NCBI RefSeq assembly: GCF_021440345.1
Contig: NZ_JAKCNS010000066.1
Span: 1-54,045, forward strand
From: Kluyvera intermedia
Lineage (GTDB): Bacteria > Pseudomonadota > Gammaproteobacteria > Enterobacterales > Enterobacteriaceae
Direction: 5' to 3'
DNA: 54,045 nucleotides
In this document: positions 20,734-30,886 of the stretch, piece by piece
Layout of the letters: the number at the start of each line of letters is the position of its first letter
Numbering within the stretch: position 1 is the stretch's first letter
Notes under the pieces: model-generated
Database searches by the model: none
Seen by the model: the letters and a program-made list of their open reading frames with translations, nothing else
Told to the model about the DNA's origin: nothing
Translations under genes and position numbers: made by a program

Positions 20734-20759
20734 GCGGGTGGCGAGATTGTCGCCACCGC
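20734..20759 (+). terminator. Hairpin after fliE
   Basis: Inverted repeat GCGGGTGGCGA / TCGCCACCGC, with one bulge, starts seven bases after the fliE stop. There is no strong T tract, so it may be a weak terminator or an mRNA-end stabiliser. Confidence 0.5.
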
Positions 20760-20963
20760 TATGTTCAGACGTAAGTTCTCACGTCTATTTGCTCGTCCGT
20801 CTATCCGGGCGGCTTTCATTTTGCACAACCCCATTATTCTCCTGTGTATTTTCCAGACATCCTTCAGCCCCACAATCCTCGTCGATATCGTCAATTACCG
20901 TGAAACGGTAGGGGGTTTAACGCTATAATGTTGCTGTATTTTTCTCCCGGAACAGGACGGATA

Positions 20964-21377
20964 ATGAAAAAATTAGCCATTGTAGCGGCGCTGTTGACGC
21001 TGGCGGGCTGTGCGCAAATTACCGATTACTCAACCGTCGTCAAAGCGCCGGCGCCAGAAGGGTTGGCCGGTTACTGGCAGACCACGGGACCGCAGCGCGC
21101 GCTGGTCAGCCCTGAAGCGATGGGTAGTCTGGTGGTGACGCGGGCGGGTGATACGCTGGATTGTCGCCAGTGGCAGCGTGTGATTGCGCTCCCGGGTAAA
21201 CTGACCCTGCGCGATAACGAAGTGTATAACGTCACTAACAAGCTGGACGTGTATGCGGTTGAACGTAAAGGCGATTCGCTGGAGTATGATGGCATGACGC
21301 TGCATCGTGTTGAGCGCCCAACGGTAGAGTGTGCGGCTGCGTTAGCGAAAACGCCGTTGGCCTCGGTACTGCCATAA
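20964..21377 (+). CDS. yedD: YedD lipoprotein
   Basis: 137-residue lipoprotein with signal peptide MKKLAIVAALLTLAGC, cleaved before Cys16 (lipobox LAGC). Residue +2 is Ala, so outer-membrane sorting is expected. The mature part (YWQTTGPQRALVSPEAMGSL, TLDCRQWQRVIALPGKLTL) matches E. coli YedD. The start at 20964 is used; the frame from 20928 lacks a signal peptide at its beginning. Not itself flagellar, although enclosed by the fli clusters. Confidence 0.92.
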   Translation: MKKLAIVAALLTLAGCAQITDYSTVVKAPAPEGLAGYWQTTGPQRALVSPEAMGSLVVTRAGDTLDCRQWQRVIALPGKLTLRDNEVYNVTNKLDVYAVERKGDSLEYDGMTLHRVERPTVECAAALAKTPLASVLP

Positions 21378-21420
21378 TTCGGATGTCGCTCCGGCGCGCG
21401 GATGGCCGGAGCATCCCCGT

Positions 21421-21795
21421 TCAGTGGTTTTGATCAACATTATCCTGCGGGACCAGTACGAAGCCACCCTGATTTCCATAGGTGTTCATCACCGTTTTCT
21501 GGATTGAGGATTGACCGACCAGTTTAGCCAGCTCGTCCATGCGTGCCTGCAGCAGACGTTTTACGGTATTTTCATTATCCAGCACGGTACGCAGCAGCGG
21601 ACGGAGCTGTTCCTGGACCGGATCGTTGGGCTGACTGTCCTGGGTTAACTGAGCAATTTTCTGCACCGCATTAACGTAGTCCATTTCACTGGCAATCAGT
21701 TCGTCCCACAATCCCTCCGTGGCAAGCCGCAGCATCATATTGCTTTTTTCAACCAGTTGTTGGTACGAGAGATAAAGATGCGGTGCGTAGCTCAT
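21421..21795 (-). CDS. fliT: FliT, FliD export chaperone and FlhDC antagonist
   Basis: 124-residue helical protein that binds FliD before export and, when free, binds FlhD4C2 to reduce class 2 transcription. The start ([20 protein letters not shown]) and [14 protein letters not shown] match FliT. The tail after NTYGNQGG is somewhat divergent. It shares one base with the end of fliS; last gene of fliDST. Confidence 0.94.
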   Translation of the reverse strand: MSYAPHLYLSYQQLVEKSNMMLRLATEGLWDELIASEMDYVNAVQKIAQLTQDSQPNDPVQEQLRPLLRTVLDNENTVKRLLQARMDELAKLVGQSSIQKTVMNTYGNQGGFVLVPQDNVDQNH

Positions 21796-22205
21796 TAGAC
21801 GGCGTCCTGAATCAAATTGGGCGAAAGTAAGGATTCCTTCCAGGCATCGGCGATATTGCGCATAAGGCCTTCGACCTCTTCAACCGCGCTGCAATCATTG
21901 CGCAAATTGGCCTGCAGAAGACGTCTGACCATATAGGCGTAGAGCGCTATCATATTCTGCGTCAGCTCGTCTTTGCTCTCTTCTTCAAGGCCAACCTTCA
22001 GACCATTTTCGATGATATTGATAGCTTTCGACAGGGAAAGACCTTTCCCCTGTAGATTGCCGTCCTGCATAAACAGGCGGGCGCGAATCAGCGCGCTGAG
22101 CGCGCCATCGAACAGCATAGTGACAAGCTGTTGCTGGCTGGCGCTCATGACCGCGCTTTCTACTCCAATCTGTGCGTAGGCCTGCGTACCTTTTGCCCCG
22201 TACAT
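21795..22205 (-). CDS. fliS: FliS, flagellin export chaperone
   Basis: 136-residue helical chaperone that clamps the C-terminus of flagellin and prevents premature polymerisation. Typical blocks: [39 protein letters not shown] and LIQDAV at the end. It lies 23 bases after fliD. Confidence 0.96.
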   Translation of the reverse strand: MYGAKGTQAYAQIGVESAVMSASQQQLVTMLFDGALSALIRARLFMQDGNLQGKGLSLSKAINIIENGLKVGLEEESKDELTQNMIALYAYMVRRLLQANLRNDCSAVEEVEGLMRNIADAWKESLLSPNLIQDAV

Positions 22206-22228
22206 GACGTCTCTCCTGATAGTGATGA

Positions 22229-23629
22229 TTATTTAGAGTTGTTGGTGGACTCAAACTGCTGGGTTAAGTAGCTGCTGGTGTTATTCAGCGAGCTCATTAA
22301 CACATCCAACTGGGTAAACTGCGCTTTGTAGCGGGCGACCTTCTGATCGATGATGTCGCTGGCTGCGTTGTAGTCTTTGGTCAATTTATTCAGCGTTTTG
22401 CTGACGCCATCTTTGGCGGCTTGAATGATCCCGGTGCTGGAAAGCCAACTGGTCAGGTTGCTGCCAATATTGGTGGTAATACCGGTCTTTTTACCGTCAC
22501 CGACGATAAGCTGGCCGACGTCGGCGGAATCTTTTTTCAGCGCCGCGGTCAGTTTGGTGTCATCGATTTTAAGCTGGCCGGTACTTGGATCGGAGGTGAT
22601 ACCAATCTGCGCCAGCGTTTTAAAGGCGGAAGAACTCGCGGTGTTGCTCAAGGCGCTCTTCAGCTGGGTCTGGATTGTGCGCAGGGTAGAGTCGCCGATC
22701 AGCGCGCCATTGCTCGTACTCTGCGCATCTGCACCTGGGTCAACGGCGGTGTATTTGGTCAGGCTGCTGAAGGTATCCTGCAGCGCGTTATAGGCGGTCA
22801 CCCAGTCTTTGATGGCGGCCTGCGCTTTGGTGTTGTCCTGGGTGATGGTCAGCGTTTGGTTGCCGGTGGTGACATCATTCAGGTTCAGGGTGATATCTTC
22901 CAGCGCATCGCTGATGGTGTTGCTGCTGTTTTCAATCGCCACGTTGTTGACGGTGAGTTCGGCGTTTTGCGCGGTGACGCTCTCTTTCATGCCGCCGCCG
23001 GTGCCGTCATAACCCATAAAGCTTTGCAGAGCGCTGTCGCCGCTGACGCTCAGGGTCATACCGTTGTCTTTACCGGTGTCATTTGAGGTAATAGACAGAC
23101 GATACTCACCGTTGCCAACGTTAATCACGCTGGCGCTGACGCCCGCTTTGGCGTTGTTGATTGCATCACGAACACCGGTTAACGAAGAGTTCGCGGCGCT
23201 GATATCAATGGTGACCGGCTTCTTGCCACCACCTTGTTGAATGGTCAGTACGCTGTCGCTGGTGGCGATGGCGGCTTTACTGTCTTTTTGCGTTGATGTC
23301 GACGTCAGGGTTTGCGCCTGCGCCAACTGAGTAATTTTAATCGTATATTTCCCGGCAATCGCGTTCCCGGTGGTGGTGGCGCTGAATGCGGTACTGCTGC
23401 TGGCGGTGGTCGTGGCGGTAAAGAGATCGGCTTTCCCCAGAGCGGTATTGGCGGTCTGGAAAGCCTCAAGGGCGCTTTTCATGGTGCCATAGGCGCTGAG
23501 CTTGGACGTATAAGATGACTGTTGTTTTGTAATAGGTGTCAGTGTGGCTTTTTCTGCTGCGGTAAGGCTATCCAGAATGTCGCCAAGCTTCAGGCCCGAA
23601 CCGATTCCCAATGAAGAAATGCTTGCCAT
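22229..23629 (-). CDS. fliD: FliD, filament cap protein
   Basis: 466-residue capping protein that folds and inserts flagellin at the filament tip. Conserved termini are SISSLGIGSGLKLGDILDSL and YKAQFTQLDVLMSSLNNTSS; the middle is Ser/Thr-rich and variable. It is transcribed from a sigma-28-type promoter 43 bases upstream, divergent from fliC. Confidence 0.96.
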   Translation of the reverse strand: MASISSLGIGSGLKLGDILDSLTAAEKATLTPITKQQSSYTSKLSAYGTMKSALEAFQTANTALGKADLFTATTTASSSTAFSATTTGNAIAGKYTIKITQLAQAQTLTSTSTQKDSKAAIATSDSVLTIQQGGGKKPVTIDISAANSSLTGVRDAINNAKAGVSASVINVGNGEYRLSITSNDTGKDNGMTLSVSGDSALQSFMGYDGTGGGMKESVTAQNAELTVNNVAIENSSNTISDALEDITLNLNDVTTGNQTLTITQDNTKAQAAIKDWVTAYNALQDTFSSLTKYTAVDPGADAQSTSNGALIGDSTLRTIQTQLKSALSNTASSSAFKTLAQIGITSDPSTGQLKIDDTKLTAALKKDSADVGQLIVGDGKKTGITTNIGSNLTSWLSSTGIIQAAKDGVSKTLNKLTKDYNAASDIIDQKVARYKAQFTQLDVLMSSLNNTSSYLTQQFESTNNSK

Positions 23630-23671
23630 TTTTATTCCTTAATATGTCGACACGTAAAACGAATATTTGGG

Positions 23672-23698
23672 TTATCGGCCTGAATACGACAAAGTTTA
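23672..23698 (-). promoter_or_regulatory. Sigma-28 promoter of fliDST
   Basis: On the minus strand, TAAACTTT, eleven bases, then GCCGATAA: one mismatch from the FliA consensus TAAAGTTT-N11-GCCGATAA. It is followed by the fliD start about 43 bases on. Confidence 0.88.
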
Positions 23699-23790
23699 CG
23701 CTTAATCGGTTTTTTTTAATGGCCGGAATAAGGGGCACAGGAAAGAGTAATTCGGCGGCTAAAAAAATTCGTGAATACTAAAAAAAATTC

Positions 23791-23817
23791 TAAAGGTTGT
23801 TTTGCGGCAGACGATAA
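23791..23817 (+). promoter_or_regulatory. Sigma-28 promoter of fliC
   Basis: TAAAGGTT, eleven bases, then GACGATAA, which matches the FliA consensus spacing exactly with two base differences. It lies 77 bases before the fliC ATG. Confidence 0.9.
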
Positions 23818-23893
23818 CAAGTTTGACGGCGATTGAGCCGACGGGTGAAAACCCAATACGTAATCAACGACTTGAAATATAGGATAACGAATC

Positions 23894-25687
23894 ATGGCAC
23901 AAGTCATTAATACCAACAGCCTCTCGCTGATCACTCAGAACAACATCAACAAGAACCAGTCTGCTCTGTCCAGTTCTATCGAGCGTCTGTCTTCTGGCTT
24001 GCGTATCAACAGCGCGAAGGATGACGCAGCGGGTCAGGCGATTGCTAACCGTTTCACTTCCAACATTAAAGGCCTGACTCAGGCAGCTCGTAACGCCAAC
24101 GACGGTATCTCCCTGGCGCAGACCACCGAAGGCGCGCTGTCAGAAATCAACAACAACTTGCAGCGTGTACGTGAACTGACCGTACAGGCTACTACCGGGA
24201 CTAACTCTGAGTCTGATCTCTCTTCTATCCAGGACGAAATCAAATCCCGGCTGTCTGAAATTGACCGCGTATCTGGTCAGACCCAGTTCAACGGCGTGAA
24301 CGTTCTGGCGAAAGACGGCACCATGAAAATTCAGGTTGGTGCTAACGATGGTCAGACTATCTCCATCGACCTGAAAAAAATTGACTCTGATACCTTGGGT
24401 CTGAATGGCTTTAACGTAAATGGTTCCGGTACTATTGCGAACAAAGCAGCGACTATCAGTGATTTAACCGCTGCAAAAATGAACCCGGGAACCAACACCA
24501 TCACTACTACAAACAATGCATTAACTGCAGCTCAAGCTCTGAACCAGCTGAAAGATGGTGACACGGTTACTATTAAAGCGGGTGTTGCACAGACTGCAAC
24601 AACTTATACCTATAACGCTGCTTCAGGTAACTTCTCGTTTGAAAATACTTCGAATAACACCTCAGCATTGGCTGGTGGCGTTGCTGCTGGCCTGCTGCCA
24701 CCTGCTGGGCAAACGTCTAGCGGTGTTTATAAAGCAGAAAGTGGCGAAGTTAACTTTGATGTAGATGCAAATGGCAAAATCACGATCGGCGGCCAGGATG
24801 CTTATCTGACTGCTGATGGTAACCTGACAACAAACAATGCTGGTGGTGCTACTGCTGCAAAACTTGATGCCTTGTTCACAAAAGTTGGTGATGGTCAGTC
24901 AATTGGTATCAATAAGACTGCATCAATCACTATGGGTGGGACCACCTATAACTTTAAAACGGGTGCTGATACGACTGCTCCAGTTGTTGCTGCCAACGCC
25001 GGTGTATCTTTCACTGATACAGCTAGCAAAGAAAGTGTTCTGAACAAAGTAGCTACCGCTAAGCAAGCTACTGGTACTGCTGCTGCTGGTGATACCTCAG
25101 CTACCATCACTTATAAATCAGGCGTTCAGTCATATCAGGCAGTGTTTGCGGCCGGTAATGGTACTGCGAGTGCAAAAACTGTAGATAATACAGCGATTGC
25201 AGGAGCAACAGCAACCTATACTGATTCTGATGGCGAAATGACCACAGTTGATTCATATACTACTAAATACTCTATTGATGCTAACAATGGTAAGGTTACT
25301 GTTGACTCAGGAACTGGCACTGGTAAATATGCACCAAAAATTGGTGCTGAGGTTTATGTAAGCTCTAATGGTACACTGACTACTGAGTCTACAAGTGAAG
25401 GTACCGTAACTAAAGACCCACTGAAAGCACTGGACGCAGCTATCAGCTCCATCGATAAATTCCGTTCTTCCTTGGGTGCTATCCAGAACCGTCTGGATTC
25501 TGCGGTCACCAACCTGAACAACACCACTACCAACCTGTCTGAAGCGCAGTCCCGTATTCAGGACGCCGACTATGCGACCGAAGTGTCGAACATGTCTAAA
25601 GCGCAGATCATTCAGCAGGCCGGTAACTCCGTGCTGGCAAAAGCTAACCAGGTTCCACAGCAGGTTCTGTCTCTGCTGCAGGGCTAA
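23894..25687 (+). CDS. fliC: FliC, flagellin
   Basis: 597-residue filament protein. D0/D1 domains are conserved at both ends: residues 1-175 (including IERLSSGLRINSAKDDAAGQ and the TLR5-type region near VRELTVQATTGTNSESDLSS) and about 505-597 (LGAIQNRLDSAVTNLNNTTT, VLSLLQG). The central 330 residues are Thr/Ala/Asn/Gly-rich surface domains. Their codons are AT-richer than the flanks, a common sign of recombination of antigenic flagellin segments. Alone in its transcript, driven by the sigma-28 site upstream and ended by a strong terminator. Confidence 0.97.
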   Translation: MAQVINTNSLSLITQNNINKNQSALSSSIERLSSGLRINSAKDDAAGQAIANRFTSNIKGLTQAARNANDGISLAQTTEGALSEINNNLQRVRELTVQATTGTNSESDLSSIQDEIKSRLSEIDRVSGQTQFNGVNVLAKDGTMKIQVGANDGQTISIDLKKIDSDTLGLNGFNVNGSGTIANKAATISDLTAAKMNPGTNTITTTNNALTAAQALNQLKDGDTVTIKAGVAQTATTYTYNAASGNFSFENTSNNTSALAGGVAAGLLPPAGQTSSGVYKAESGEVNFDVDANGKITIGGQDAYLTADGNLTTNNAGGATAAKLDALFTKVGDGQSIGINKTASITMGGTTYNFKTGADTTAPVVAANAGVSFTDTASKESVLNKVATAKQATGTAAAGDTSATITYKSGVQSYQAVFAAGNGTASAKTVDNTAIAGATATYTDSDGEMTTVDSYTTKYSIDANNGKVTVDSGTGTGKYAPKIGAEVYVSSNGTLTTESTSEGTVTKDPLKALDAAISSIDKFRSSLGAIQNRLDSAVTNLNNTTTNLSEAQSRIQDADYATEVSNMSKAQIIQQAGNSVLAKANQVPQQVLSLLQG

Positions 25688-25704
25688 TCCCCCGCAACCT
25701 GACC

Positions 25705-25729
25705 AACCCCGCTTCGGCGGGGTTTTTTT
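25705..25729 (+). terminator. fliC terminator
   Basis: AACCCCGC-TTCG-GCGGGGTT followed by T5: a textbook intrinsic terminator 18 bases after the fliC stop. Confidence 0.92.
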
Positions 25730-25817
25730 GTTAACCGAATTTCACTTACTCCGCAAATAAACCCCTCTTTTCCCCACTGTTCCATCGATTAAAACGCCTG
25801 TAGAAACGGATAATTGT

Positions 25818-25825
25818 GCCGATAA
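25818..25825 (+). promoter_or_regulatory. Sigma-28 type -10 element upstream of fliA
   Basis: GCCGATAA 27 bases before the GTG start of fliA, the FliA-dependent -10 that gives autoregulation in E. coli and Salmonella. The -35 part (TGTAGAAA at 25799) is poor, as is usual at this weak autoregulated promoter. A GATAAT -10 for a sigma-70/FlhDC promoter may overlap just upstream. Confidence 0.65.
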
Positions 25826-25851
25826 CTCATATTAATGCAGGGCTGTTTATC

Positions 25852-26571
25852 GTGAATTCAATGTATACCGCTGAAGGTGTAATGGATAAACACTCGCTAT
25901 GGCAACGCTATGTGCCGCTAGTGCGTCACGAAGCGCTGCGCCTTCAGGTGCGTTTGCCAGCGAGCGTGGAACTGGACGATCTGCTCCAGGCGGGCGGTAT
26001 CGGCTTATTGAATGCTGTTGAACGCTATGACGCTCTGCAAGGAACGGCATTTACCACTTACGCAGTGCAACGCATCCGTGGGGCGATGCTGGACGAACTA
26101 CGCAGCCGCGATTGGGTGCCGCGTAGCGTCCGGCGGAACGCTCGTGAAGTTGCGCAAGCGCTGGGTCAACTTGAGCAAGAGCTGGGACGAAATGCGACGG
26201 AAACCGAAGTCGCGCAGCGATTGGGGATCGCGATTGAGGAGTACCGTCAGGTGCTGCTGGATACCAACAACAGCCAACTGTTCTCCTACGATGAGTGGCG
26301 AGAAGAGTACGGCGACAGTATCGAGCTGGTGACGGAAGAGAATCAACACGAAAACCCATTGCATCAACTGCTGGAAGGTTCCTTACGCCAGCGCGTGATG
26401 GAGGCCATTGAAGCCTTACCGGAACGCGAAAAGTTGGTGCTCACCCTCTATTACCAGGAAGAGCTGAATCTCAAAGAGATTGGCGCCGTACTGGAAGTGG
26501 GAGAGTCGCGCGTCAGTCAGCTGCACAGCCAGGCAATTAAGCGTCTGCGCATCAAGCTGGGTAAGTTGTAG
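25852..26571 (+). CDS. fliA: FliA, flagellar sigma factor (sigma-28)
   Basis: 239-residue sigma factor for class 3 flagellar and chemotaxis genes, held inactive by FlgM until the hook is finished. Region 2 includes LPASVELDDLLQAGGIGLLN and FTTYAVQRIRGAMLDELR; region 4 has LNLKEIGAVLEVGESRVSQL. The GTG at 25852 is the start because it gives exactly the E. coli length and N-terminus (MNS.YTAEGVMDKHS); upstream codons to 25816 are not conserved. Confidence 0.97.
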   Translation: MNSMYTAEGVMDKHSLWQRYVPLVRHEALRLQVRLPASVELDDLLQAGGIGLLNAVERYDALQGTAFTTYAVQRIRGAMLDELRSRDWVPRSVRRNAREVAQALGQLEQELGRNATETEVAQRLGIAIEEYRQVLLDTNNSQLFSYDEWREEYGDSIELVTEENQHENPLHQLLEGSLRQRVMEAIEALPEREKLVLTLYYQEELNLKEIGAVLEVGESRVSQLHSQAIKRLRIKLGKL

Positions 26572-26632
26572 GTTGGAATAACGTCACGTTGGACCAAAAT
26601 GCCGCATTATGAAATGAAAACCCGGAGTTATC

Positions 26633-27181
26633 ATGATGATGCAGGTAAAAAGACGGCCACTAAGCCGCTATCTGAAAGACTTCAAACACAGCCAAACGCA
26701 TTGCGCTCATTGTCATAAACTGCTGGATCGCATCACGCTGGTCCGTGAGGGGGAGATAGTCAATAAAATTGCTATCTCTCGTCTGGATACCCTCATGGAT
26801 GACACCGCGTGGCAGCAGGAACGGGGCGCATGGTCAGCCCTGTGCCGTTTCTGCGGGGACCTGCACTGCAAAGAACAGAGCGCATTCTTCAACATTATCG
26901 GTTTTAAACAATACCTCCTCGAACAAACGGATATGAGCGCCGGAACGGTGCGCGAATATGTGGTGCGTCTGCGACGGCTGGGAAACCACCTCAATGAACA
27001 TCAGGTTTCGCGCCAGCTGTTGCGCGAACGCCACGCCGAAGATCAGCTGGAGCAATGGTTGCCGAGCGTGAGCACCAACAATTATCGTATTGCACTGCGT
27101 AAATACCTCCGCTTTCATCGCCAGATAGCGCCCAGCGACGAGCAAAACTTCGCGGACTGTGAAACCTCTGATATATATTAA
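26633..27181 (+). CDS. fliZ: FliZ, regulator of flagellar and sigma-S genes
   Basis: 182-residue DNA-binding protein that represses sigma-S-type promoters and, in Salmonella, promotes FlhDC activity. The N-terminus (RRPLSRYLKDFKHSQTHCAH) has a conserved Cys-x2-Cys, a second Cys/His group is ALCRFCGDLHC, and SAGTVREYVVRLRRLGNHL is the core-binding-like helix region. The C-terminus ends in SDIY as in E. coli. 61 bases after fliA, probably co-transcribed. An adjacent second ATG is also possible. Confidence 0.95.
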   Translation: MMMQVKRRPLSRYLKDFKHSQTHCAHCHKLLDRITLVREGEIVNKIAISRLDTLMDDTAWQQERGAWSALCRFCGDLHCKEQSAFFNIIGFKQYLLEQTDMSAGTVREYVVRLRRLGNHLNEHQVSRQLLRERHAEDQLEQWLPSVSTNNYRIALRKYLRFHRQIAPSDEQNFADCETSDIY

Positions 27182-27268
27182 ATTGGAATAAGATGTATCT
27201 CATGGGTGTTTGTCTTTAATGGCGAACGGTTTACACTGGCAAAAAAAGTGAAGCTTTTCGGGGGTATA

Positions 27269-28069
27269 ATGAAGCTGAAGTTTCTGGGTCGTCAGGCGCT
27301 GATGGGCGTAATGGCCGTTGCGCTGGTAGCAGGGGCGAGCGTTCAAACGTTTGCTGCTGAGAATTTGTTAAACCAGGTGAAAGAGCGCGGTACGCTGCGC
27401 GTCGGGCTGGAAGGCACCTATCCTCCGTTCAGTTTCCAGGGCGAAGATGGCAAGCTGACCGGTTTCGAAGTGGAGTTTGCCAATGAACTGGCAGAACACC
27501 TTGGCGTAAAAGCCGATCTGAAACCGACCAAATGGGACGGTATGCTCGCCTCTCTCGATTCTAAGCGTATCGACGTGGTGATAAACCAGGTGACGATTTC
27601 GCCGGAACGCCAGAAGAAATATGACTTCTCCACCCCGTATACCATCTCCGGTATTCAGGCGCTGGTGAAAAAAGGCAGTGAAGACACCATCAAGACCGCG
27701 GCTGACCTGAAAGGGAAGAAAGTCGGCGTGGGTCTGGGCACTAACTATGAAGAGTGGCTGCGTCAAAACGTGCAGGGCGTGGATATCCGCACCTACGATG
27801 ATGACCCAACCAAATACCAGGATCTGCGCGTAGGCCGTATTAAGGCCATTCTGGTCGATCGTCTGGCGGCATTGGATCTGGTGAAGAAAACCAACAATAC
27901 GCTGGCGGTTGCCGGTGACGCGTTCTCCCGCCAGGAATCCGGCGTTGCGCTGCGTAAAGGCAACGAAGACCTGCTGAAAGCGGTGGATAGCGCCATTGAC
28001 GCCATGCATAAAGACGGTAGCCTTAAAGCGCTGTCTGAAAAATGGTTCGGTGCTGACGTTACGCAATAA
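27269..28069 (+). CDS. tcyJ: TcyJ (FliY), periplasmic cystine-binding protein
   Basis: 266-residue solute-binding protein for L-cystine uptake with TcyL and TcyN. The Sec signal peptide spans residues 1-29 (ending QTFAA). The mature protein has the family-3 binding fold: GTLRVGLEGTYPPFSFQ, DVVINQVTISPERQKKYDFS, and DLKGKKVGVGLGTNYEEWL. The start at 27269 puts the signal peptide at the N-terminus; the longer frame to 27206 is not conserved. GGGGG lies five bases upstream. A strong terminator separates most transcripts from dcyD. Confidence 0.95.
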   Translation: MKLKFLGRQALMGVMAVALVAGASVQTFAAENLLNQVKERGTLRVGLEGTYPPFSFQGEDGKLTGFEVEFANELAEHLGVKADLKPTKWDGMLASLDSKRIDVVINQVTISPERQKKYDFSTPYTISGIQALVKKGSEDTIKTAADLKGKKVGVGLGTNYEEWLRQNVQGVDIRTYDDDPTKYQDLRVGRIKAILVDRLAALDLVKKTNNTLAVAGDAFSRQESGVALRKGNEDLLKAVDSAIDAMHKDGSLKALSEKWFGADVTQ

Positions 28070-28081
28070 CCGCACTGATTT

Positions 28082-28110
28082 AAAAAAGGCGCTGATGGAG
28101 CGCCTTTTTT
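28082..28110 (+). terminator. Terminator or attenuator between tcyJ and dcyD
   Basis: Perfect inverted repeat AAAAAAGGCGCT / AGCGCCTTTTTT with a five-base loop. It may leave tcyJ in excess over the transporter genes, as is common for binding proteins. Confidence 0.9.
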
Positions 28111-28141
28111 TATTTTGGGCGCATAATAAAAACGAGACTAA

Positions 28142-29137
<996 letters not shown>

Positions 29138-29150
29138 ATAGAACGCGCCC

Positions 29151-29819
29151 ATGCAAGAAAGTATTCAATTAATTATCGATTCCGCGCCGTACCTGCTTAA
29201 AGGCGCGGTCTTTACGCTCCAGCTCAGTATTGGCGGGATGTTCTTCGGTCTGGTGCTAGGGTTTATTCTCGCGCTGATGCGCATGTCGGCAATCGCCCCG
29301 ATACGCTGGCTGGCGCGCTGCTATATTTCGATTTTCCGCGGCACCCCGCTGATTGCGCAGCTGTTTATGATCTACTACGGCCTGCCACAGTTTGGCATTG
29401 AACTGGATCCTATCCCGTCAGCGATGATTGGCCTGTCGTTAAATACCGCGGCCTACGCGGCGGAAACGCTGCGCGCGGCCATTTCGTCTATCGATAAAGG
29501 GCAGTGGGAAGCCGCCGCCAGTATTGGCATGACGCCGTGGCAAACGCTGCGCCGGGCCATTTTACCGCAGGCCGCGCGCGTGGCGCTGCCGCCGCTGTCG
29601 AACAGCTTTATTAGCCTGGTGAAGGATACCTCGCTGGCCGCCACCATTCAGGTGCCGGAGCTGTTCCGCCAGGCGCAGTTGATTACTTCGCGCACGCTGG
29701 AAGTGTTCACTATGTATCTGGCCGCCTCGCTGATTTACTGGGTGATGGCTACGGTGCTGTCGGCGCTGCAGAACTATTTTGAAAACCAGCTGAACCGCCA
29801 GGAGCGAGATCCGAAATGA
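29151..29819 (+). CDS. tcyL: TcyL (YecS), cystine ABC transporter permease
   Basis: 222-residue inner-membrane permease of the HisMQ family with about five helices. The EAA loop that contacts the ATPase is EAAASIGMTPWQTLRRAILPQ at about 122-142, preceded by SLNTAAYAAETLRAAISSID. It starts 14 bases after dcyD, and its end overlaps tcyN by four bases (ATGA). Confidence 0.95.
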   Translation: MQESIQLIIDSAPYLLKGAVFTLQLSIGGMFFGLVLGFILALMRMSAIAPIRWLARCYISIFRGTPLIAQLFMIYYGLPQFGIELDPIPSAMIGLSLNTAAYAAETLRAAISSIDKGQWEAAASIGMTPWQTLRRAILPQAARVALPPLSNSFISLVKDTSLAATIQVPELFRQAQLITSRTLEVFTMYLAASLIYWVMATVLSALQNYFENQLNRQERDPK

Positions 29820-30568
29820 GCGCAATTGAAGTCAAAAACCTGGTGAAAAAATTCCACGGGCAGACGGTGCTGCATGGGATCAACCTTGAAGTGGCTGAAG
29901 GTGAGGTGGTGGCCATTATTGGGCCTAGCGGTTCTGGTAAAACCACGCTGCTGCGCAGTATCAACCTGCTCGAACAGCCGGAGAGCGGCACCATCCGCGT
30001 GGGAGAGATAACCATCGATACGGCGAAACCTATCGGCCAGCAAAAAGGGCTGATCCGCCGGTTACGCCAGCATGTCGGCTTTGTCTTCCAGAGCTTCAAT
30101 TTGTTCCCGCATCGAACGGTGCTGGAGAATATTATCGAAGGTCCGGTTATCGTCAAAGGTGAAGACAAGCCGGGGGCGATTGCTCGTGCTCGCGAGCTGC
30201 TTGCCAAAGTCGGACTGGTGGGAAAAGAAGGAAGCTATCCGCGTCGTCTTTCCGGCGGGCAGCAGCAGCGTGTAGCGATAGCGCGCGCGCTGGCGATGCG
30301 TCCGGACGTTATTCTATTCGATGAACCGACCTCGGCGCTGGATCCCGAACTGGTGGGCGAGGTGCTCAACGCCATCCGCGCACTGGCGCAGGAGAAGCGC
30401 ACGATGGTGATTGTGACCCATGAGATGAGTTTTGCCCGCGACGTCGCCGACAGAGCTATCTTTATGGATCAGGGGCGCATCGTGGAAGAGGGCGAAGCCA
30501 AAGCGCTGTTTGCGAATCCGCAGCAGGCGCGCACCCGACAATTCCTGGAAAAATTCCTCATGCAGTAG
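29816..30568 (+). CDS. tcyN: TcyN (YecC), cystine ABC transporter ATPase
   Basis: 250-residue ATPase energising L-cystine import. Walker A is GPSGSGKTTLLR, the Q-loop is VGFVFQSFNLFPHRT, the signature is LSGGQQQRVAIARAL, Walker B is DVILFDEPTSALDPE, and the H-loop is TMVIVTHEMSFA. It completes the dcyD-tcyL-tcyN unit and is followed by a GC-rich terminator. Confidence 0.96.
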   Translation: MSAIEVKNLVKKFHGQTVLHGINLEVAEGEVVAIIGPSGSGKTTLLRSINLLEQPESGTIRVGEITIDTAKPIGQQKGLIRRLRQHVGFVFQSFNLFPHRTVLENIIEGPVIVKGEDKPGAIARARELLAKVGLVGKEGSYPRRLSGGQQQRVAIARALAMRPDVILFDEPTSALDPELVGEVLNAIRALAQEKRTMVIVTHEMSFARDVADRAIFMDQGRIVEEGEAKALFANPQQARTRQFLEKFLMQ

Positions 30569-30575
30569 CCTTGAT

Positions 30576-30605
30576 TCGCGCCCCGCGCGATTGCGTGGGG
30601 CGCGA
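30576..30605 (+). terminator. Terminator hairpin after tcyN
   Basis: Inverted repeat TCGCGCCCC / GGGGCGCGA with a 12-base loop, eight bases after the tcyN stop; a T7 run follows eight bases later. Confidence 0.7.
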
Positions 30606-30886
30606 GTTAATGACTTTTTTTCCATCGCAAATGATGGACTGTCTATATCATCCCTCTTTTTATGAAAAATTTTACTTAAGGGTGCCTAATCAATAGGTAG
30701 ATATTATGTTGCCTGATGATTGGCAAAAGTGCCTGGCAGCGGGAATATCGCGGCATGAGTTACGAAAATAGGGTGAATTGGGATTATTTTGTTGATGCAT
30801 GATACTTTATACATATAAATAAGATTTATGTGTTAGTTTTCTGTATTCATAAAAATAATTGTTAATCAGGGGATTTCTCGTTTGTG
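30606..30886. other. AT-rich sdiA upstream region
   Basis: About 280 bases without a gene, strongly AT-rich on the right (TTTATACATATAAATAAG near 30800). It should hold the sdiA promoter; several TATA-like -10 candidates exist and none is decisive. GGGG at 30869 is a plausible ribosome binding site for the sdiA ATG. Confidence 0.45.
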
